From contig JAHLWV010000164.1 of assembly GCA_019057735.1 (NCBI GenBank), positions 1-5,542 of the forward strand: DNA of 5,542 nucleotides, written 5' to 3'. The notes below the pieces were generated by a model. That model was not told where the DNA came from. It saw only the letters and a program-made list of their open reading frames with translations, and made no database searches. The position numbers were made by a program, and so were the translations under genes. Shown one piece after another: positions 1 through 4,226 of this stretch (positions are counted from its first letter, which is position 1; every line of letters starts with the position of its first letter). This DNA comes from Promethearchaeota archaeon. Its GTDB lineage: Archaea > Asgardarchaeota > Lokiarchaeia > Sigynarchaeales > SOKP01.

Positions 1-795
1 GGATCGCCCATCTTCGGAATTGGAACGCCTTTAGGATCTGTAGGCTTTATTAATGCCATATTTGAATTAAAAAATCAAATTGATGAAGGAATTCTCCCTG
101 AACCAGATATAATTTTTGTAGCAGCAGCATCAACTGGAACATCAGCTGGTCTCACAGCCGGTTGTAAGCTCTTAGGATTGAAAACTAAAGTGTATCCAGT
201 TAATGTTTCTAGGGATCTTGTTGTTAACCCAAAAAACCTAATTAAAATCGCAAATAAATCGATTGAATATTTAAGGAAACGAGATAAATCTATACCGAAT
301 GTCCAAGTTAATAAAGGTGATTTTGATATGATTAAGGGATATTTGGGCTCTAATTACGGTGTAAAAACTGTTAAAGGGCAAAAAGCGGTAGATTTAGTTT
401 ACGAGCTAGAGGGGAAGAAGTTAGGCTTCAAATTAGAAACGACTTATACAGGGAAAGCAATGGCAGCAATGCTAGAGTTTCTGGAAAAAGAGGAAAATAA
501 ATCAAAAAAAGTTCTTTATTGGAACACCTATAATTCGAACGATTTAGATACATATCTTAGAGAAACCAAATTTGACTACGAGAAATTACCTAACAAATTC
601 CATAAATACTTCACGCAAAAAATATTTCAGTGCTGGCAACTCGCAGATTGCTCTGAAGATATAAGAAACACATGTTCCGCATATCTTAATCACGAATATA
701 GGTTTTGGAAAGTTACGGAGTGTAAATTAGAAAAAGATCAGCAATCAATAATTAAAGAAAAATTAAGTAAGGTCATAAATTTAGAAGACGCATAA
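1..795 (+). CDS. PLP-dependent ACC deaminase/D-cysteine desulfhydrase family enzyme with Cys-containing C-terminal tail (5' partial)
   Basis: The frame is open from base 1, so the true start and the N-terminal part, including the PLP-binding lysine, lie upstream; the TTG at 178 is internal. Visible residues 1-264 (codon 1 at base 1) begin with a GxxLGxxGFxNA-type helix typical of the family. The glycine-rich PLP-phosphate loop TGTSAGL is at 45-51 and the family active-site block YTGKAM at 149-154. Family members deaminate or desulfhydrate small amino acids such as D-cysteine or 1-aminocyclopropane-1-carboxylate in the cytoplasm. In ACC deaminases the Tyr of this block is followed by a catalytic Glu; here it is Thr (150), as in D-cysteine desulfhydrases, so ACC deaminase activity is less likely. 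The usual HTGG near the C-terminus appears as NTYN (175-178). About 70 further residues follow where typical members end, with a Cys/Trp module at 211-241. The gene ends 17 bases from the convergent pepD stop. Family assignment is firm; the substrate is not known. Confidence 0.85.
   Translation, partial: GSPIFGIGTPLGSVGFINAIFELKNQIDEGILPEPDIIFVAAASTGTSAGLTAGCKLLGLKTKVYPVNVSRDLVVNPKNLIKIANKSIEYLRKRDKSIPNVQVNKGDFDMIKGYLGSNYGVKTVKGQKAVDLVYELEGKKLGFKLETTYTGKAMAAMLEFLEKEENKSKKVLYWNTYNSNDLDTYLRETKFDYEKLPNKFHKYFTQKIFQCWQLADCSEDIRNTCSAYLNHEYRFWKVTECKLEKDQQSIIKEKLSKVINLEDA
631..723 (+). other. Two-CW-like cysteine/tryptophan module in the C-terminal tail of the PLP enzyme
   Basis: Visible residues 211-241 of the PLP enzyme read as C-W-x4-C-x7-C-x-A-Y-x6-F-W-x4-C, with cysteines at 211, 217, 225 and 241 and tryptophans at 212 and 236. 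This layout resembles the small module called 'two-CW' in protein databases (CW...C...CPAY...CW...C), found in short or multidomain archaeal and bacterial proteins. In this copy the second CW has become FW (235-236) and the proline of CPAY is serine, so one potential metal or redox ligand is missing. The role of the module is not known to me; a metal-binding, redox-sensing or protein-contact function would be inference. The match is made from memory of the motif, not by a profile search. Confidence 0.5.
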
Positions 796-842
796 GAGTT
801 TTCTATAAATTTCTATTTAAGATTTAATTTCATTATATTCTC
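796..842 (+). terminator. Possible oligo-T terminator region after the PLP enzyme gene
   Basis: Directly after the TAA stop the plus strand carries a run of short T clusters (TTTT, ATTT, ATTTAA, ATTTAATTT, ATTATATTC). They continue into the 3' end of the convergent dipeptidase gene. T-rich tracts without a hairpin are the usual archaeal terminator, and I see no strong GC-rich stem here. The region is AT-rich anyway, so the call is weak. Confidence 0.3.
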
Positions 843-2315
843 GATTATTTTCTTAATTAATGTATATAGCACTCCAACATCAGCAATTTTTAATCTTTCG
901 CTTGGAGAATGTAATCCTTCTACAGTTGGACCAAGGGAGACCATCTGGAGCCCCAGTATTTTAGTGCTAATCATCCCCGTTTCTAAACCACCATGTATTA
1001 CTATTGTTTTTACGGTCTTTTTCAATATTTCTTCAAATTCCGTTTTTACATAGCTTAAGAGGGTAGATTCTAGATCTGGGAGCCATTCGGGTAAAACTGG
1101 CCTTAAAAACACCTTCCAACCTCCCAACTCTCCTAATTGTTTCATAGAAACACAAAAATTATTCAATTCGCTTCTGATCATGCTTCGCGGATAAAGCCAG
1201 ATTATTTCGGTTTCTACTTCTGTGTTAACAATAGCAAGATTATTGGAACTTTCTATAAATTTATCATAAATAGAGGATTTTTTTAAAACTCCGTGAGGGA
1301 TTATGTTAATGGTCGAAATTAGTAATTTAGATTCCTCCTCAGTTAAATACTTACTTGGAAGAGCTTTTTTGAAATTTATTTTGAGGTTAGGTTCAATTTT
1401 TTTGTAATATTGGAATATTGATGAGATTTCCGCGTTAAGTAATTCTTCAAATTTCTGGTTATTTTTTGAGGCTACTCCTAGTATTATTGAAGATTTAGCG
1501 GGGATTACATTAGATTTCGTTCCGCCTTGCCATTTACTTACGAAAATTTTCATTTCTTGTGAAATATTTGACGAAATCCTACTTATTAACTTGTTGGCGT
1601 TAGCTCGTGGTAAGTGTATAACGCCTCCTGAGTGCCCACTTAATAGTCCTTGAACTAAAATTTCATAGAATTCTATTTCGTCACTTTCTTTATATTCTAT
1701 CCAATTAAATTTCTTTGAAAACCGCACCCTTCGTCCACAAACGGAACCAATTACAATATTTCCTAAAGGACCACCATCCAGATTAATCATTAATTTACTT
1801 TGTATATCAAGAGCTACAGGATCTAATAAAGTGGCCCCATCGAAACCATCTTCCTCATTTACAGTAAGCAAGACTTCAATTGGACCGTGGGCTTTTATTG
1901 ACTGATCAACTAAAGCGGCAAGTGCAAATGCTACACCAATACCATCATCCGCACCAAGCGTAGTTCCGTCAGCGTCAATCCATTCAAGGTTGTCTTGAAT
2001 TCTAATTGGAATTCCAGAGGTCATAAAATCAAATCCTTCCGCCCTATCTGTTTCACATACCATGTCCACATGTGCTTGAAGCATTAAAGAAGGGGCTAAT
2101 TCCATTCCTCTCGTAGCTGGTTTTCTAATTAAGAGATTTCCTACGGAATCTTCTTTGATAGTGAAGTTTAAATCGTTTATTCGAGACTGTTCGGCCAACC
2201 AAGACTTTATCTTGTTTCGAATCATTCCTTCGTGATGGGAAGGTCGAGGTGTTTTAGCTATTACATGCTCAAAGATTTCAAAAACAATATTAGGCTTTAA
2301 ATTTTCTAGCACCAT
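813..2315 (-). CDS. pepD: Xaa-His dipeptidase / aminoacyl-histidine dipeptidase (peptidase family M20C)
   Basis: This is a complete 500-residue protein, close to the roughly 485 residues of E. coli PepD. It is a cytoplasmic di-zinc dipeptidase that splits dipeptides such as Xaa-His. Family signatures run in order: TPRPSHHEG (22-30), RKPAT (64-68), LQAHVDMV (79-86), DGTTLGADDGIG (116-127), TVNEEDG (151-157), NLDGG (178-182), SGHSG (226-230), GGTKSNVIP (264-272), HGGLETG (441-447) and GLHSPSER (467-474). By alignment with known PepD enzymes the metal ligands are His82, Asp123, Glu155, Asp180 and His469, and the catalytic acids are Asp84 and Glu154; all are present, so it should be active. The ATG is supported by an in-frame TAG at 2333-2331, leaving no better upstream start. 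The stop is TAG. There is no evident ribosome-binding site, but a TATA-like box sits about 27 bases upstream, suggesting leaderless mRNA. It is convergent with the PLP enzyme gene and divergent from the transporter gene. PepD homologues are commonest in bacteria; assignment to M20C is strong. Confidence 0.93.
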   Translation of the reverse strand: MVLENLKPNIVFEIFEHVIAKTPRPSHHEGMIRNKIKSWLAEQSRINDLNFTIKEDSVGNLLIRKPATRGMELAPSLMLQAHVDMVCETDRAEGFDFMTSGIPIRIQDNLEWIDADGTTLGADDGIGVAFALAALVDQSIKAHGPIEVLLTVNEEDGFDGATLLDPVALDIQSKLMINLDGGPLGNIVIGSVCGRRVRFSKKFNWIEYKESDEIEFYEILVQGLLSGHSGGVIHLPRANANKLISRISSNISQEMKIFVSKWQGGTKSNVIPAKSSIILGVASKNNQKFEELLNAEISSIFQYYKKIEPNLKINFKKALPSKYLTEEESKLLISTINIIPHGVLKKSSIYDKFIESSNNLAIVNTEVETEIIWLYPRSMIRSELNNFCVSMKQLGELGGWKVFLRPVLPEWLPDLESTLLSYVKTEFEEILKKTVKTIVIHGGLETGMISTKILGLQMVSLGPTVEGLHSPSERLKIADVGVLYTLIKKIIENIMKLNLK

Positions 2316-2337
2316 AAATACTATTTTGGTCTATTGT

Positions 2338-2347
2338 TATTTAATCT
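2338..2347 (-). promoter_or_regulatory. TATA-like box for pepD
   Basis: Read on the minus strand, this stretch is GATTAAATAA. Its centre is about 27 bases upstream of the A of the pepD ATG, the standard distance from an archaeal TATA box to the transcription start. Transcription would therefore begin at or next to the start codon, which fits the absence of a Shine-Dalgarno sequence. The region is very AT-rich, so a chance match is possible. Confidence 0.35.
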
Positions 2348-2397
2348 TACAATTAAAATTCTTTTCTAACTCCGAATGTATTCTACAATTGTGGTCG

Positions 2398-2405
2398 TAT
2401 TTAAA
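2398..2405 (+). promoter_or_regulatory. TATA-like box for the transporter-crotonase operon
   Basis: TATTTAAA lies about 45 bases before the ATG at 2447. With archaeal spacing it would start transcription near 2428 and leave a leader of roughly 20 bases. A second candidate, ATTTAAAATA at 2421-2430, would place the start just downstream of the ATG and so fits less well. No bacterial -35/-10 pair stands out. Confidence 0.3.
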
Positions 2406-2446
2406 GCAAAATCTTTTTTCATTTAAAATACTTTTAATTGTCAAAT

Positions 2447-3415
2447 ATGCTATTTATCTATTTTTTACTTTTTGTGATGATTTTTTTCTGGGGCTTTTCA
2501 TTCATAGTTGTTGATATAGCTATGGATTTCGTTACACCGCTTTCGATCGCATTGTATCGGTTAATAATTGCAGCTATTTCAATGATTTTAATTGATTTGT
2601 ATCTTAGAAAGAAAAATTTTAAAAATCCTACCTTAGTTTCTGATAAGGCTATCAATAATGGATCAGAAAGGAAATACTGGTTGTATATAGTATTAGCAAG
2701 TTTAGCTGGAGTATCTATATACCTTCTTGTTATTTACTCGGCTATTTCTTTAATTGGTCCATCATTACCCGTACTTGTAGATTGTTTAATCAACCCTATT
2801 CTTATTACATTACTTTCACTTGTTATTTTCAAAGAAAAATTGAGTAAGAATAAAGTAGTTGGTTTTATAATTGCTTCGTTTGGGGCATTTTTATTAATTA
2901 CTGGAGGTAATATTGGAGTTCTTCAACCAAATTCGCCTAATTTCTTAGGATATATCCTTGCTCTTTTAGCTCCCCTGATGTGGTCATTTTATACCATTGC
3001 TATAAAAAAAGTGAAGCAATTTGACAGTTCTAGGACTGATTTTCAAAATCTAAAAAATATTTCCATCTTTGGAGTTATTGAGTTCCTTATACTTGTTATA
3101 ATTACTGGACAATTGAGTATCTTTCTAAATAACTTTTTGAATATTGTTGTTTTTCTATGTGCTTTATATTTAGGTTTAGGAGCGTTCGTGATAGGTTATT
3201 ATATTTGGAGTTATTCCCTTAAAAAGCTGAAGTCTTCAAGCGTTGCATCATTTCTATATCTGCAGCCATTTATAACTCTTATTTTATCAATTATTTTCCA
3301 ACGAAACGATGTTATAGGTTTGTGGAATATTATTGGAGGTTTAATTGTAATGATAGCATTAGTTATTATAAATTATAAAAAACCTGAATCTAATAGATTG
3401 TCAAAAAATGAATAA
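2447..3415 (+). CDS. EamA/DMT-superfamily transporter, ten transmembrane helices
   Basis: The 322-residue protein is almost entirely hydrophobic, with about ten predicted membrane spans near residues 2-22, 30-53, 77-98, 105-128, 136-153, 167-186, 207-221, 231-251, 263-284 and 289-310. It consists of two EamA-type repeats. The first ends with the typical FKEKLS loop (128-133) followed by a glycine-containing helix. The second carries the MWSFYTIAIKK (178-188) and YLQPF (271-275) signatures but has FQRNDVI where a GE-x-L loop is usual. Such proteins export or import small metabolites, often amino acids, across the cytoplasmic membrane; the substrate cannot be read from sequence. ATG 2447 is preferred: an in-frame TAA at 2435-2437 directly precedes the only longer option, TTG 2438. 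The gene ends with tandem in-frame stops TAA-TGA, and the crotonase start follows 15 bases after the first, so the two are probably co-transcribed. Arginine-poor, T-rich composition is normal for a membrane protein. Confidence 0.88.
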   Translation: MLFIYFLLFVMIFFWGFSFIVVDIAMDFVTPLSIALYRLIIAAISMILIDLYLRKKNFKNPTLVSDKAINNGSERKYWLYIVLASLAGVSIYLLVIYSAISLIGPSLPVLVDCLINPILITLLSLVIFKEKLSKNKVVGFIIASFGAFLLITGGNIGVLQPNSPNFLGYILALLAPLMWSFYTIAIKKVKQFDSSRTDFQNLKNISIFGVIEFLILVIITGQLSIFLNNFLNIVVFLCALYLGLGAFVIGYYIWSYSLKKLKSSSVASFLYLQPFITLILSIIFQRNDVIGLWNIIGGLIVMIALVIINYKKPESNRLSKNE

Positions 3416-3416
3416 T

Positions 3417-3423
3417 GAGAGGG
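3417..3423 (+). promoter_or_regulatory. Probable ribosome-binding site of the crotonase gene
   Basis: GAGAGGG ends seven bases before the ATG at 3431 and contains a partial match to the Shine-Dalgarno core. It begins just past the transporter stop, as expected for internal translation initiation in an operon. The first genes of the divergent pair show no such site. Confidence 0.45.
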
Positions 3424-3430
3424 ATTCCTT

Positions 3431-4198
3431 ATGGAAGATATTGTTTTATATGAAAAAAAGGGAGATATCGGACAAATTACATTAAATAAACCTGATGAAA
3501 GAAATACATTTACTTTAGATATGCTTAATAAACTAATAGAACTCTTTGAAATTAGTGCTGAGAACAACGATGTTTGCGTTATTTATGCTGCTAATGGTAA
3601 GCATTTTACGGTAGGAGCAGACTTAAAGTATGGATATGATCTACTGACAAATAAAGAACGACTTGCAGAAGCAGTAGAGTTTCTTGAATCTTGGCAAATT
3701 TTGACACGAAAAATGATAGCTCATTCAGGTATAATAATAGTTGGTTATCATGGGTGGGTGATAGGGGGTGGATTTGAACATACGCTCGTGTGTGATTATA
3801 AAATCGCAGCAGAAGATACACGAATTATGCTCCCTGAAGTAGGAATAGGGCTTTTCTTTTCTAATGCATCTACTAAACTTTTACCTAGAATAATAGGAGA
3901 AGGGAGAGCTAAAGAGTTGATGATAATGGGTAAAGAACTCTCTGCTGAAGAAGCCCATAGAATAGGGCTGGTTAATCAGGTATGTCCAACACCAAGTCTA
4001 CCAAGAATCTTAAAAAAAACAGCCAACATGATTGCGTCAAGAGACCATCTTGCTCTTCAGTATACAAAGAAGTTTATAAATGAAAACCAAGATTTAAGTA
4101 TTGAATCAGTCTTAGCTCGCGAATCAATTGCAATGATTACAACTGGGCAGTCTGAAGAACTTAAAAAAAGACTTGGAAAATTTGTAAAGAAAAAATAA
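3431..4198 (+). CDS. Enoyl-CoA hydratase/isomerase (crotonase family)
   Basis: The 255-residue protein has the standard length and layout of a single-domain crotonase. The N-terminal ITLNKPDERNTF block (16-27) is followed by HFTVGADL (58-65), which supplies the first oxyanion-hole backbone group. GGGFE (112-116) supplies the second, and CDYKIAAEDT follows it. The family's two catalytic glutamates, Glu144 and Glu164 of rat mitochondrial enoyl-CoA hydratase, correspond to Glu116 and Glu136 (LPEVGIG), so a hydratase reaction on a 2-enoyl-CoA is plausible. The usual PGAGGTQRL after Glu136 is replaced by FFSNASTKLLPR (142-153), a divergence near the acyl pocket. The ELMIMGKELSAEEAHRIGLVNQV block (162-184) is typical. 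ATG 3431 is fixed by an in-frame TGA at 3416-3418 and a Shine-Dalgarno-like GAGAGGG. It lies 15 bases after the transporter gene and converges on abfD, whose product crotonyl-CoA is a classic crotonase substrate. Precise substrate is unknown; isomerase or other crotonase activities remain possible. Confidence 0.9.
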   Translation: MEDIVLYEKKGDIGQITLNKPDERNTFTLDMLNKLIELFEISAENNDVCVIYAANGKHFTVGADLKYGYDLLTNKERLAEAVEFLESWQILTRKMIAHSGIIIVGYHGWVIGGGFEHTLVCDYKIAAEDTRIMLPEVGIGLFFSNASTKLLPRIIGEGRAKELMIMGKELSAEEAHRIGLVNQVCPTPSLPRILKKTANMIASRDHLALQYTKKFINENQDLSIESVLARESIAMITTGQSEELKKRLGKFVKKK

Positions 4199-4202
4199 AA
4201 AT
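4180..4202 (-). terminator. Oligo-T terminator of abfD
   Basis: On the minus strand the bases just past the abfD stop read TTTTATTTTTTCTTTAC, a T-rich tract that lies inside the 3' end of the crotonase gene (its lysine tail). With the plus-strand tract next to it, this makes a compact bidirectional termination zone. Confidence 0.4.
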
Positions 4203-4226
4203 TTATTTTTCTAATTTTTTCCCTTT
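4199..4226 (+). terminator. Oligo-T terminator of the transporter-crotonase operon
   Basis: Immediately after the crotonase stop the plus strand reads through TTTATTTTT, then TTTTTT and CCCTTTC. This is a strong T-rich tract without a preceding hairpin, as expected of archaeal termination. It lies within the last codons (lysine/glutamate-rich tail) of the convergent abfD gene. Confidence 0.45.

Larger units (their letters stand above)
2316..2446. promoter_or_regulatory. Divergent intergenic region between pepD and the transporter gene
   Basis: These 131 bases separate two divergent starts and must carry both promoters. Besides the two TATA-like boxes listed separately, ACAATT or its complement AATTGT occurs at 2349-2354, 2385-2390, 2387-2392 and 2436-2441. 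The two middle copies form the 8-base palindrome ACAATTGT at 2385-2392, which could be an operator half-site arrangement. In DNA this AT-rich such hexamers are frequent, so regulation is only a possibility. A short open frame across the region overlaps the transporter start and shows no protein-like features. Confidence 0.55.

Noticed and set aside
178..795. Gene 1 as a complete 205-residue protein starting at TTG 178.
   Set aside because: The frame is open to base 1 and the upstream residues include the PLP-phosphate loop and other family sequence, so the TTG is internal.
2385..2392. ACAATTGT palindrome as a defined transcription-factor operator.
   Set aside because: An 8-base AT-rich palindrome is expected by chance in such DNA and no regulator gene is in the window, so it is only mentioned within the intergenic region.
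2326..2514. A 62-residue open frame on the plus strand in the intergenic region.
   Set aside because: It overlaps the transporter start in another frame, has no recognisable start signal and shows only low-complexity hydrophobic sequence from AT-rich DNA.
3606..3821. Minus-strand open frame inside the crotonase gene, and similar ones at 2458-2655 and 3373-3567.
   Set aside because: Each is antisense to a well-supported gene and none has family-like sequence.
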